Source of the DNA: Halomonas litopenaei
GTDB lineage: Bacteria; Pseudomonadota; Gammaproteobacteria; Pseudomonadales; Halomonadaceae
Direction: 5' to 3'
Assembly: GCF_003045775.1 (NCBI RefSeq)
Contig: NZ_PXNS01000001.1
Span: 806,001-870,000, forward strand
Length of the DNA stretch: 64,000 nt
Part shown: positions 20,753 to 29,044 of the stretch, in pieces
How positions within the stretch are numbered: the first letter of the stretch is position 1
How the letters are laid out: each line of letters starts with the position of its first letter
The notes under the pieces: model-generated
Database searches by the model: none
The model's input: the letters and a program-made list of their open reading frames with translations, nothing else
What the model was told of the DNA's origin: nothing
Translations under genes and position numbers: made by a program

Positions 20753-22384
20753 ATGTCTGTATGGAGGTTTTTCCGTCGCGACAAGACAAAGGCTGAGAGT
20801 GGCACACCCCCACAGACCATGACGGTCAGTGACGGGGAGTCGGGGGCCGAGGCCCTGCTGGGCGCCGCGCCGGGGTCCGCCTTGTTGCTGGACCATGAAG
20901 GAACCATCGTCTGGGCGAACGCTCGTCAGTGCAATGAACTGGGCAAGTCTCTGGCAGACATCAGGGGGCTGAGCCTGACCGATGTTCATTGCAGTACGGC
21001 AGCCGAGACACTGGAGCTGGCCCTTGCGCGTTGTCGCGAGGGAGGCGGGAGCTGGGAAGGCGTGGTGGCCTGTGACGGGGTTGGTCGTCTACGTCACCTT
21101 GGTACCAGCATCCACCCGGTGTCGTGGTGCGCTGCCCGCTGGATGCTGATGAAGCACGACGTCAGCCGGTTGCAACTGCAGGCGGCATCAGCTCAGCGAC
21201 TGAGCCGCACCATTGAAAGCCGCATGGCGAGGCTCCCGGGAGTGGTGTTCCGGCTGCGCCAGTCGCCCGGGGGAGGCTTGTCGTTTGACTACCTGGGACC
21301 TGGCTTCGAATCCCAGACGGGGCTGTCTCGTCAAAGTGCCCTGGAAGACGTCGAGGTCGTGCTTTCCAGGCTGGACGAAGACGCGCGTGAGCAGTTGACG
21401 CTGGCGCTAGCCCAGTCGCTGGTCAGCCTTACACCCTGGCACCTGGACATCACCCTGGGTGATGCTCAGGAGACCGTCGCGGAAGGACAGCGCTGGTTCG
21501 AGGCCAGGGGGACGCCCCAGCGATTCGATGACGGCACCGTGGTCTGGGATGGCCTGCTGCTGGACGTGACCCAGCGCAAGCAGGCAGAGTCGCGTGTCGC
21601 CAAGCTGGTCAGCACCGATGTCCTCACCGGCGTGATGAATCGCCGAGCCTTCCTCGAGGCAGGAGCGCGGGTACTCGCCAGGTTGCGGCGCCGTGGCGAG
21701 CCAGCGGTGCTGGCGATGCTGGATCTTGACCATTTCAAGTCGCTGAACGATGCCTACGGCCACGCCGCCGGGGATATGGTGCTGAAGGCTTTCGCCGATA
21801 CCTGTCGTCTAAGCCTGCGCCCCTATGACCTGCTGGCGCGTATCGGGGGCGAAGAATTTCTGGTACTGCTCGGTGACGTTCATGCCGAAGACGCCTGGGA
21901 CATACTGGAGCGTCTTCGAAGCAACGTGGAAGCATCGACCTTGAAGGTCGACCGTCGTGCCCTCAAGGTAACAGTGAGCATGGGAGCCATCTGTGTCGGG
22001 CAGGACGAAAGTCTCGACATGGCCATGCGGCGTGTGGACGGAGCGCTCTACGATGCCAAGCGTGCCGGTCGCAACCAATTGAAGGGCCTCCTTCCTGAGT
22101 ATGAACGCGATAACCTCGCGTTGAGCAAGGCCCTGGCATCATCCACCATCTACAAGGAGATCGAGATGGCGTTGAGCGAAGATCTGCGGATCCCCAAGCC
22201 CTGCCCGAACTGCGGCAGCTACAACATGCGAGTCCCCAGCACCAAGAATCCCGATGAAAAGGTGCACTGCGCTTCCTGCCAGACCTACGTCTGCCTTTAC
22301 GCCGAAGCGGAGGAGATGATCGAGAAGACACCCAAGAGCGAGTCCGAGGAACTGATCGAGAAGGCCATGAACCGGGACAAGTGA
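20753..22384 (+). CDS. PAS-GGDEF diguanylate cyclase with C-terminal zinc ribbon
   Basis: The 543-residue soluble protein probably makes the second messenger cyclic di-GMP. Two PAS-like segments (about residues 30-125 and 150-280) precede a GGDEF domain (about 285-445). The active-site motif is GGEEF at 365-369. A product-inhibition I-site RxxD (RPYD, 356-359) lies exactly five residues ahead. Unusually, residues 484-509 hold CPNC and CASC pairs, a zinc-ribbon pattern. An internal ATG (codon 472, base 22166) is preceded by AAGGAG at 22154-22159, so the 72-residue ribbon could also be made alone. A GTG one codon upstream of 20753 is an alternative start. Confidence 0.87.
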   Translation: MSVWRFFRRDKTKAESGTPPQTMTVSDGESGAEALLGAAPGSALLLDHEGTIVWANARQCNELGKSLADIRGLSLTDVHCSTAAETLELALARCREGGGSWEGVVACDGVGRLRHLGTSIHPVSWCAARWMLMKHDVSRLQLQAASAQRLSRTIESRMARLPGVVFRLRQSPGGGLSFDYLGPGFESQTGLSRQSALEDVEVVLSRLDEDAREQLTLALAQSLVSLTPWHLDITLGDAQETVAEGQRWFEARGTPQRFDDGTVVWDGLLLDVTQRKQAESRVAKLVSTDVLTGVMNRRAFLEAGARVLARLRRRGEPAVLAMLDLDHFKSLNDAYGHAAGDMVLKAFADTCRLSLRPYDLLARIGGEEFLVLLGDVHAEDAWDILERLRSNVEASTLKVDRRALKVTVSMGAICVGQDESLDMAMRRVDGALYDAKRAGRNQLKGLLPEYERDNLALSKALASSTIYKEIEMALSEDLRIPKPCPNCGSYNMRVPSTKNPDEKVHCASCQTYVCLYAEAEEMIEKTPKSESEELIEKAMNRDK

Positions 22385-22422
22385 CCGGGGCAACTGGAAG
22401 TGTCAGCTCCGGGCCGAACGCC

Positions 22423-22455
22423 AGCGCCCCCGCCTTGCAGGCGGGGGCGCTTTGG
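22423..22455 (+). terminator. Terminator after the diguanylate cyclase gene
   Basis: AGCGCCCCCGCC (22423-22434) pairs with GGCGGGGGCGCT (22440-22451) over a five-base loop, with a short T-run. The 3' arm merges into the tandem repeats that follow. Confidence 0.75.
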
Positions 22456-22507
22456 TTTCGTTGGGGGGCACTTTCGTTTCGTTGGTGGGCGCTTTCGTTT
22501 CGCTGGG
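22447..22507. repeat. Three imperfect 19-21 bp tandem repeats
   Basis: Units at 22447-22467, 22468-22488 and 22489-22507 follow the pattern GCGCTTTCGTTTCGTTGG. They fill the gap between the convergent cyclase and phoH genes. The first unit begins inside the terminator stem, so the array may have grown by duplication of the terminator tail. Confidence 0.8.
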
Positions 22508-22511
22508 GCGC

Positions 22512-23915
22512 TTACAACAGCTCTTCGCCGGCCAGGGCCAGGCGCGAGCGCTCGACGCTCTTCAAGGTCACATGGCCGGCATGGGGCCAGTTCTTGAAGT
22601 TCTGAACCACTGCGGCCATGCCGCAGGTATTGGCGGTGAGGTAAGGGGTGTCGATCTGGCCGACGTTGCCCAGACAGACGATCTTGGTGTTGCGCCCCGC
22701 TCGGGTGATCAGGCTCTTCAACTGCTTTGGCGTAAAGTTCTGGGCCTCGTCGATGATCAGGAAGGTGTCGTTGAGGGTGCGTCCACGCATAAAGCCCGGC
22801 GCCCGGATCTGTACGCGTGAGCCCAGCAGTTGGCGCGTGGCGTCCTGGTTCCAGGTCGAGCTTCCGTCATGCTCGTCGCGCAGCAGGTTGTCCATGTTGT
22901 CGTGGAAGGCGCCCATCCAGGGCGACATCTTTTCCTCTTCGGTGCCGGGCAGAAAGCCGATGTCCTCGCTCATGGAGATCGGCGCTCGGGTGAACACCAC
23001 CCGTTCGAAGCGCTTGGTATCGAGGGTCTGCTGGAAGGCCGCGGCCAGGGTCATGAAGGTCTTGCCGGTACCGGCACTACCGGCCACCGTGACCAGGTCC
23101 ACGGCGTCGTCCATCAGCAGGTTCAGGGTGAAATTCTGCCGGCTGTCGTGGGCGTGTACCCCCCAGACGCTGGCGCCGTGGCGATAGTTGGTCAGAAGCT
23201 CCAGGGTGGCCTGGTGGGGGGCGAGTTCGCGCACGATGGCCTCGAAGCTGGCCTCGCCGTCGGCGTCGGACACCAGCATACCCAGGTGCCAGTGCTGGGG
23301 AATCTCGCCACTCAGGCGATAGATGACACGGTCATGGTCGCGCTCGACCTTGACGTCCAGCGCCATGGCGTCCCACAAGCCACGGCCGGCGTCCTCATAC
23401 ACAGCGACACCGTCGGTCATGGCGTCGGAGTCATCGAAGGCGCGATCGGTCAGGTAGTCCTCGACCGGCACGCCGAGGGCGGCGGCCTTGACCCGCAGGT
23501 TGATGTCCTTGGTGACCAGGATCACCGAGGCGTCGGGGCGTTCCTGACGCAGTCGGCAGGTCTCGCCGAGCAGACGATTGTCGGGGCTGTCTTCCAGGTT
23601 GTCGGGCAGGGTGAGGTCGGAGTAGCAGAGCAGTCTCAGTCGGCCATCTGGTCCGCTGACGCGGGTGATGGGAATACCTTGGCGTATCTGGTCGATGTCG
23701 ACGTTGGCGGTCAGGTCAGAGAGGGTCCGGCTGACTTGCCGGGCGGTGCGGGCGATTTCGCGGATGCCATTCTTGTGCTTGTCGAGCTCCTCGAGCACGG
23801 TCATGGGGATAACCACTTCGTGCTCTTCGAACTGGTAGAGGGCGCTGGGATCATGGATCAGTACGTTGGTGTCCAGCACGTACAGTCGGGTGGCCTTCTT
23901 GTCGATGCGTACCAT
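22512..23915 (-). CDS. PhoH family ATPase with N-terminal PIN domain
   Basis: The 467-residue protein joins a PIN nuclease-like domain (LYVLDTNVLIHD, residues 11-22; further acidic residues near 100 and 135) to a PhoH P-loop ATPase. Walker A is GSAGTGKT at 279-286 and Walker B IIDEAQ at 387-392. PIN-PhoH proteins (YlaK/PhoH2-like) are RNA helicase/ribonucleases in characterised cases. The start is the ATG at 23915 with AGGAGA upstream, and MVRIDKK matches relatives; the frame extends 13 codons further. No phosphate genes adjoin. Confidence 0.9.
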   Translation of the reverse strand: MVRIDKKATRLYVLDTNVLIHDPSALYQFEEHEVVIPMTVLEELDKHKNGIREIARTARQVSRTLSDLTANVDIDQIRQGIPITRVSGPDGRLRLLCYSDLTLPDNLEDSPDNRLLGETCRLRQERPDASVILVTKDINLRVKAAALGVPVEDYLTDRAFDDSDAMTDGVAVYEDAGRGLWDAMALDVKVERDHDRVIYRLSGEIPQHWHLGMLVSDADGEASFEAIVRELAPHQATLELLTNYRHGASVWGVHAHDSRQNFTLNLLMDDAVDLVTVAGSAGTGKTFMTLAAAFQQTLDTKRFERVVFTRAPISMSEDIGFLPGTEEEKMSPWMGAFHDNMDNLLRDEHDGSSTWNQDATRQLLGSRVQIRAPGFMRGRTLNDTFLIIDEAQNFTPKQLKSLITRAGRNTKIVCLGNVGQIDTPYLTANTCGMAAVVQNFKNWPHAGHVTLKSVERSRLALAGEELL

Positions 23916-24411
23916 CGGCACAGCTCTCCTGATTGTCACCTTGGGCGTCAACATGACGCCTTGATGTCGACACTCTCAGCGCGCGATGTCAGGAATGTGA
24001 CAGCCGCCAAGGTGTCGGATTGCACACGATAGGCTCCTCCTGTGGCCATGAAACGGTTCTCAACCGATTCTCAACCGGTTCTCAATCGGTTCTCAAACCC
24101 TTGGGCTGGTTGGCCGTTCCTTGCAGCTTGTCCCGCTGTGGCGCAAGACGTGCTGCCAACGGCGCTTCTTTACATTGGACCCTGTTTCGGTCCAGCGGTG
24201 CCCTTGAGTCAAGCATGGACGATGACAAAAATGCTGCAAGGGCGAAGTGTCAACGCTGCGCTATCAGGTCAATTCTTCGGTCAACCTTCCCGGTCACGAC
24301 GGGCTGGACCTCTGCGATTCGGCCGCGACGGCCATATCCCCCGAGATGACGGTCAGGACCGAGCCCGCCAGCTTTCGTGCCGCACAGGCCCGGGCCGAAA
24401 TGCTGCGGCGC
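23916..24411. other. 496-base stretch without a convincing gene
   Basis: This lies between the start of phoH and the stop of nirD. It contains the phoH promoter region and a four-unit 11-bp tandem repeat (24054-24097). Open frames crossing it on the plus strand run into the antisense of nirD and show no recognisable protein character. I find no clear terminator for nirD here. Confidence 0.5.
24054..24097. repeat. Four 11-bp tandem repeats
   Basis: The units CGGTTCTCAAC, CGATTCTCAAC, CGGTTCTCAAT and CGGTTCTCAAA run head to tail. They lie 139 bp upstream of the phoH start, on the side where its promoter would be. The period matches about one helical turn, so proteins bound to the units would lie on one face of the DNA. 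Confidence 0.85.
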
Positions 24412-24777
24412 TCAGGGTGCGATCATTACCCTGTCCTGGTCGAAGGCCACCGCCCAGATGCGCAGCGAGACGCTGTCGTCTTCCACGCAACGGCCGTCCT
24501 TGAGGCGAAAGTGCTGCTTGTACAGGGGAGAGGCCACCACTGGCTCTCCCTGGATGTCGCCGACGATGCCTCGGGCCAGCACATTGGCCTTGGCGATGGG
24601 GTCGTGGTGGTCGATGGCGAACAGTTCCTGGCTATGCCCTGGCAGGTAGAACAGCGCCACCTGGGCGGGGCCCTCGGCGCTGTCGATCCAGGCGGCGACA
24701 CCGGAGAAGGGCACCAGGTCGCTGCGCTGGCACAGCGGTATCCAGTCCAGCGAACGGCTGATGGAAGAAGCGGTCAT
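24412..24777 (-). CDS. nirD: Assimilatory nitrite reductase small subunit
   Basis: The 121-residue partner of NirB has a Rieske-like fold. The cysteine and histidine ligands of a Rieske cluster are absent (the first box reads AIDHHDP), which is normal for NirD. It starts at the ATG at 24777 behind AAGGAG. It lies 86 bp downstream of nirB and ends the nitrite part of the minus-strand operon. Confidence 0.92.
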   Translation of the reverse strand: MTASSISRSLDWIPLCQRSDLVPFSGVAAWIDSAEGPAQVALFYLPGHSQELFAIDHHDPIAKANVLARGIVGDIQGEPVVASPLYKQHFRLKDGRCVEDDSVSLRIWAVAFDQDRVMIAP

Positions 24778-24863
24778 GGAAGACTCCTTGTGGTGTTGTC
24801 GGCGGCCCGTCTCGTGACGAGGTGTGGTCACGAGGGCGGAAACGGGGGTTGGCTGAGGCTTGC

Positions 24864-27431
24864 TCAGGCTGGGCGGAGCTGACCGCGTTCCTCGGTGACG
24901 ATGATGTCCGGGTCGGGACGGCTGTCGTTGACGTAGCTGCGAAAGCGCTTGAGCTTGTCCGGATCGGCCAGGGCGCCCGCCCACTCGCACTCGTAGGTAT
25001 CGATGACGTGCTGCATCTGGCGTTCGAGCTCCTCGCCGATGCCCAGACTGTCGTCGAGCACCACCGCCTTGAGGTAGTCGAGGCCTCCCTCGAGGTTTTC
25101 GCGCCACACAGAAGTCCGCTGCAGTCGATCGGCGGTGCGTACGTAGAACATCAACAGACGGTCGATGGCCTGGATCAGGGCCTGGTCATCCAGGTCGGTG
25201 GCGAACAGCTCCGCATGACGCGGACGCATGCCGCCGTTGCCGCAGACGTACAGGTTCCAGCCATGCTCGGTGGCGATGACGCCGATGTCCTTGCTCTGGG
25301 CCTCGGCGCACTCGCGGGTGCAGCCGGACACCGCAAACTTGAGCTTGTGCGGCGAGCGCAGCCCCTTGTAGCGATGCTCGAGTCGCAGCGCCATGCCGAC
25401 GCTGTCCTGGACGCCGTAGCGGCACCAGCTGCTGCCGACGCAGGATTTCACCGTGCGCAGCGACTTGCCGTAGGCGTGCCCGGTCTCGAAGCCGGCGTCG
25501 ATCAGTTCCTCCCAGATGGCCGGCAGGTCTTCCAGGCGCGCGCCAAACAGGTCGATGCGCTGGCCGCCGGTGATCTTGGTGTAGAGGCCGTACTTCTTGC
25601 CCACCTGGCCCAGCACGATCAGCTTGTCCGGGGTGATCTCACCGCCGGCGATACGCGGCACCACGGAAAAGGTGCCGTTCTTCTGCATGTTGGCCATGAA
25701 GGTGTCATTGGTATCCTGCAGCGGGATATGCGCCGCGTCGGTGATCGGTTCGTTGAAGCAGGAGGCCAGGATCGAGGCCACCGCCGGCTTGCAGACGTCA
25801 CAGCCGAGACTCGGCGCCCCGTCGTCCAGGATGGTGCCGTGTCGGGTCATCAACTCGCTGAAGGTCTTGATACCTTCGACCCGGACGATATCGAAGAGCT
25901 GCTGGCGGGTGTGGGCGAAGTGCTCGCACAGGGAGGTGTCGACCTCCATGCCGCGGGCCGCCAGTTCATGGTCGAAGACGTTCTTGAGCAGCGCCGCACA
26001 GCCGCCGCAGCCGGTACTGGCCTTGGTCGTCCCCTTGACCGCGCCGAGATCCTCGCAGCCGGCGTCGATGGCGGCGCTGATGGCGCCCTTGGTGACGTTG
26101 TGGCACGAGCAGATGGTGGCACTGTCCGGCAGGGCGTCCGGGCCCAGCGTCGGCGCCGGTTCGCTGGAGGGCACGATCAACGAGGCGGGGTCCGCCGGCA
26201 GATCCAGGCCATTGGCGTAGTACTGCATCAGGCTGTCGTAGGCGGAGTTGTCGCCCACCAGCATGGCGCCGAGCAGGCGCTTGCCGTCACCGGAGACCAC
26301 CAGCTTGCGATAGACCTGCTGGATCTGGTCGAAGTATCGGTACTGCTTGGCGCCGGGATGGCGGTTGGCGTGGGCGTCGCCGATGGCCCCCACGTCGACC
26401 CCCATCAGCTTGAGCTTGGTGCTCATGTCGGCCCCGGTGAAGGTCGAATCGCCACCGCACAGGGTGTCGGCCGCGGCCTTGGCCATCTGATAACCGGGGG
26501 CGACCAGGCCGAAGATGCTGTTGTTGTACAGCGCGACCTCACCCACCGCGAGGATGGCGGGATCGCTGGTCAGGCAGTGGTCATCGATCACCACGCCGCC
26601 ACGTTCGCCGATCTCGAGCCCACACTCGCGGGCCAGCTCGTCCCGGGGGCGTATGCCGGCGGAGAACACGATCAGATCGGTCTCCAGCACCTTGTCGTCC
26701 TGAAATACCATGCGCAGACGGCTGGCTTCACCGGGGACGATCTCGCGGGTCGCTCTTTCGGTCAGCACCTGGACGCCCAGGCCCTCGATCTTTTCCTTGA
26801 GCAGTTCACCGCCTTGCTCGTCCACCTGCATCGGCATCAGACGCGGGGCAAATTCGACCACCGCGGTGTCCAGGTCGAGGCCGCGCAGGGCGTTGGCGGC
26901 CTCCAGCCCGAGCAGTCCGCCCCCCACCACCACGCCGGTATTGGCGGTGGCGGCGGCGGCGCGAATGGCGTCGAGATCGTCCAGGGTGCGGTAGACCAGG
27001 CAGCCCTCGCGATCATTGCCGGGAATCGGCGGGACGAAGGGGAAGGAACCGGTGGCCAGCACCAGACGGTCGAAGTCGAGGTAGCCAGCGTCGGTGTGAA
27101 CGCGCCGTGCATCGCGATCGATGGCGGTGACCGCCTGGTGCAACTTGAGCTCGATGCCGTGCTCGGCGTAGTAGTCGGCGGTGGAGAGCGCCAGGGACTG
27201 GGCGTCGCGGCCACTGAAGTACTCTGACAGGTGCACTCGGTCGTAGGCCAGATGACGTTCCTCGCCGAATACCACGATGCGGTAGCGGCGGTGCTGATCA
27301 CGTTCGACCAGCTGCTCGACCAGGTGGTGACCTACCATGCCGTTGCCTACCACGACCAGGGTGGGGCGGGTATCCGTGGCGTCGCTGTCGGGAGCATTGT
27401 GTGCGGCGAGATTGTGCTTTGTACTGGACAT
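24864..27431 (-). CDS. nirB: NAD(P)H nitrite reductase large subunit
   Basis: The 855-residue cytoplasmic enzyme reduces nitrite to ammonium with six electrons from NAD(P)H. In order: an FAD/NAD(P)H oxidoreductase part (VVVGNGMVGHHLVE near 30; GGGLLGLEAANAL near 165), a BFD-like [2Fe-2S] domain (ICSCHNVTKG to STGCGGC, about 440-480), then the siroheme/[4Fe-4S] reductase core (SSWCRYGVQDSVG and SGCTRECAEAQSKD, about 660-720). Its ATG overlaps the stop of the upstream FAD reductase by one base (TGATG), which implies coupled translation. Siroheme would need the methyltransferase encoded at 34241. Confidence 0.95.
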   Translation of the reverse strand: MSSTKHNLAAHNAPDSDATDTRPTLVVVGNGMVGHHLVEQLVERDQHRRYRIVVFGEERHLAYDRVHLSEYFSGRDAQSLALSTADYYAEHGIELKLHQAVTAIDRDARRVHTDAGYLDFDRLVLATGSFPFVPPIPGNDREGCLVYRTLDDLDAIRAAAATANTGVVVGGGLLGLEAANALRGLDLDTAVVEFAPRLMPMQVDEQGGELLKEKIEGLGVQVLTERATREIVPGEASRLRMVFQDDKVLETDLIVFSAGIRPRDELARECGLEIGERGGVVIDDHCLTSDPAILAVGEVALYNNSIFGLVAPGYQMAKAAADTLCGGDSTFTGADMSTKLKLMGVDVGAIGDAHANRHPGAKQYRYFDQIQQVYRKLVVSGDGKRLLGAMLVGDNSAYDSLMQYYANGLDLPADPASLIVPSSEPAPTLGPDALPDSATICSCHNVTKGAISAAIDAGCEDLGAVKGTTKASTGCGGCAALLKNVFDHELAARGMEVDTSLCEHFAHTRQQLFDIVRVEGIKTFSELMTRHGTILDDGAPSLGCDVCKPAVASILASCFNEPITDAAHIPLQDTNDTFMANMQKNGTFSVVPRIAGGEITPDKLIVLGQVGKKYGLYTKITGGQRIDLFGARLEDLPAIWEELIDAGFETGHAYGKSLRTVKSCVGSSWCRYGVQDSVGMALRLEHRYKGLRSPHKLKFAVSGCTRECAEAQSKDIGVIATEHGWNLYVCGNGGMRPRHAELFATDLDDQALIQAIDRLLMFYVRTADRLQRTSVWRENLEGGLDYLKAVVLDDSLGIGEELERQMQHVIDTYECEWAGALADPDKLKRFRSYVNDSRPDPDIIVTEERGQLRPA

Positions 27432-28819
27432 CAGGCGGCATCCTGTTCGGTGGTCGATGGGTCGGTGTCGGTGGTGGCGTCGTCCGCCAGCAGGGCCTCG
27501 GTATCGGCCTGGCCCAGCAGCAGCGAGTGGCGCACTCGGTCCAGTCGCTGGCCTTGCTCGGCGAGCTGGAATAACCAGGGGCCCATGCGGGTATCGCCGT
27601 AGAGCACGGCGCCCTCGAGTCGGCCGTCGCGCAGCAGCAGTCGGCGGTATTCGCCCTGGTCGCGGTAGCTGAGGACCTCATGTCCGTCCTCGGCCTCGGT
27701 GGGGCCGAAGGCGTACAGCGAGACGCCGGAAACCTTGAGCTTGGTGGCGCAGGCGCGTTCGTGGTAAGGCGCCGAGGGCTCGCCGCACAGGCGACTGGCC
27801 AGTACCTCGACCTGATGCCAGATCGGCTCCACCAGGCCGTAGGTGGTGTCCTCGAACTGGCAGCATTCGCCGAGGGCAGAAATGTCGGGGTCTGAGGTGG
27901 CCAGGGTGTCGTCGACGACGATGGCGCGATCGCAATCGAGCCCCGCATCCCTGCCCAGCTCGGCGTTGGGGGTGATGCCGGCGGCGATCACCACGCAGTT
28001 CGCCGGCAGCAGGCGCTCGTCGTCTTCCAGGCGCACACCGACCACCTGGCCGTTTTCATCGCCGACGATCTCGGCCAACCGCGCCCCGGTCTTCAGATGG
28101 ATGCCGCGGCCTTCGATTTCGCTTGCCAGCATGGTGCTGGCGGTGGCGTCCAGCTGCCGGTTCATCAGGCGCGGTGAGCGTTGCAGCACGCATACCTGCA
28201 TGCCTCTGGCGGCGAGGCCGGCGGCGGCCTCCAGGCCCAGCAGACCACCACCGACCACCACCGCCGCGCCGCCAGCCTTTGCTGCTTCGGCCAGGTGCGC
28301 CGCATCGTCCAGATCGCGAAAGCCCGACACGCCCGTCAGCGTGATGCCGGGGATCTGTGGCATGGCGCTGCGCGAACCCAGCGCCAGCACCAGGTGGTCG
28401 TAGGGGATCACCTCGCCGTCGTCGCACTCGACCAGGCGCCGGGTACGATCGATCCGTTCCACCCGCGCGCCCAGGCGCTGATCGACCGTGACGTCGGAGT
28501 CATGCGGCGGTGTCAGCGTCAACCCATCCTGCTCGACATCGCCGGCCAGCCAGCTCGACAGCAGAATGCGGTTGTAGGCCGCGTGCGGTTCGGCGCCGAT
28601 CACGGTGATGTGTCGTGGGGCACCACTCTGGGCCGCCAGGGTCTCGATCAATCGATGCGCGGCCATGCCGTTGCCGACGATCACCAGGTGGGGAAGACGT
28701 GCGTCATCAGACCTCGTCGGGGAAGACGAGCCGGCCTGGGTCATTTCGGAACGGGACCTTGAGTCAGGCAGGTCAGAGGAACGGGGCCTGGAGTCAGAAG
28801 GACCAGTGGAATAAGGCAT
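27431..28819 (-). CDS. FAD-dependent electron-transfer reductase of assimilatory nitrate reductase (NasC-like)
   Basis: The 462-residue protein resembles the FAD/NADH half of NirB and the NasC subunit that passes electrons to NasA in Klebsiella. Two Rossmann motifs are visible: VIVGNGMAAHRLIE near residue 42 and VVVGGGLLGLEAAAGL near 175. There is no siroheme domain and no clear BFD cluster. The start at 28819 has TTGGAG upstream and lies just downstream of the NasT-type leader terminator. Residues 1-40 are low in complexity, rich in Ser and Arg. It is the first gene of the unit with nirB and nirD. The role is inferred from context; NasB is an alternative name in some species. Confidence 0.82.
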   Translation of the reverse strand: MPYSTGPSDSRPRSSDLPDSRSRSEMTQAGSSSPTRSDDARLPHLVIVGNGMAAHRLIETLAAQSGAPRHITVIGAEPHAAYNRILLSSWLAGDVEQDGLTLTPPHDSDVTVDQRLGARVERIDRTRRLVECDDGEVIPYDHLVLALGSRSAMPQIPGITLTGVSGFRDLDDAAHLAEAAKAGGAAVVVGGGLLGLEAAAGLAARGMQVCVLQRSPRLMNRQLDATASTMLASEIEGRGIHLKTGARLAEIVGDENGQVVGVRLEDDERLLPANCVVIAAGITPNAELGRDAGLDCDRAIVVDDTLATSDPDISALGECCQFEDTTYGLVEPIWHQVEVLASRLCGEPSAPYHERACATKLKVSGVSLYAFGPTEAEDGHEVLSYRDQGEYRRLLLRDGRLEGAVLYGDTRMGPWLFQLAEQGQRLDRVRHSLLLGQADTEALLADDATTDTDPSTTEQDAA

Positions 28820-28831
28820 CGCATGGGCTCC

Positions 28832-28889
28832 AAAAACGCCAAAGACGTCTCTCACACCTCCGGCGTCGGAGGGTGAAGAGACGTCTTTG
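28832..28889 (-). terminator. Regulated leader terminator of the nasC-nirBD operon
   Basis: On the minus strand a 13-bp perfect stem (28877-28889 with 28840-28852) encloses a second near-perfect stem around CCTCCG/CGGAGG and is followed by GCGTTTTT (28838-28831). It would stop transcription 12 bases before the start codon region. Its 5' arm overlaps the second ANTAR-type hairpin at 28879-28892, so the two structures exclude each other. Confidence 0.88.
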
Positions 28890-28954
28890 TCTAGTGTCGG
28901 TGCGATCGCCGTTGACCGCCGCCGGCATTCGCCGGCACTTGCTACAGGCTATCC
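28879..28954 (-). promoter_or_regulatory. NasT (ANTAR)-target leader RNA and sigma-54-type promoter of nasC-nirBD
   Basis: Reading the minus strand: a GG-N10-GC element (28954-28941, TTGGATAGCCTGTAGCA) has sigma-54 promoter spacing, though the -12 box is imperfect. Hairpin P1 (28919-28902) is GCGGTC, loop AACGGC, GATCGC. After a 9-nt linker, hairpin P2 (28892-28879) is AGAC, loop AAAGAC, GTCT. Both hexaloops have A at position 1 and G at position 4, the published signature of ANTAR-protein RNA targets. P2 overlaps the terminator arm. NasT, encoded next door, should stabilise P1-P2 and allow read-through when nitrate releases it from NasS. Confidence 0.75.
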
Positions 28955-28965
28955 AAGTTTCATGC

Positions 28966-28994
28966 CTGTTTTACGTTTTGTGCTGGTAAAACAG
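28966..28994. repeat. CTGTTTTAC/GTAAAACAG palindrome upstream of the nas leader
   Basis: A perfect 9-bp inverted repeat (28966-28974 and 28986-28994) with an 11-base spacer lies directly upstream of the candidate sigma-54 promoter, between nasS and the FAD reductase. It may be an operator or bent-DNA site. It is not part of the ANTAR hairpins. Confidence 0.6.
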
Positions 28995-29044
28995 CCTGTT
29001 GGTGCAGGCCCTGGTGGCGGGCGTCAGCACCGGTCAGGCAGGGT

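Noticed and set aside
23916..24411. Protein-coding gene between phoH and nirD
   Set aside because: Plus-strand frames here have no domain character and run into sequence antisense to nirD.
24822..27227. An 801-codon open frame antisense to nirB
   Set aside because: It mirrors a fully recognisable nirB with intact cofactor motifs. Long antisense frames are expected in high-GC DNA with this codon pattern.
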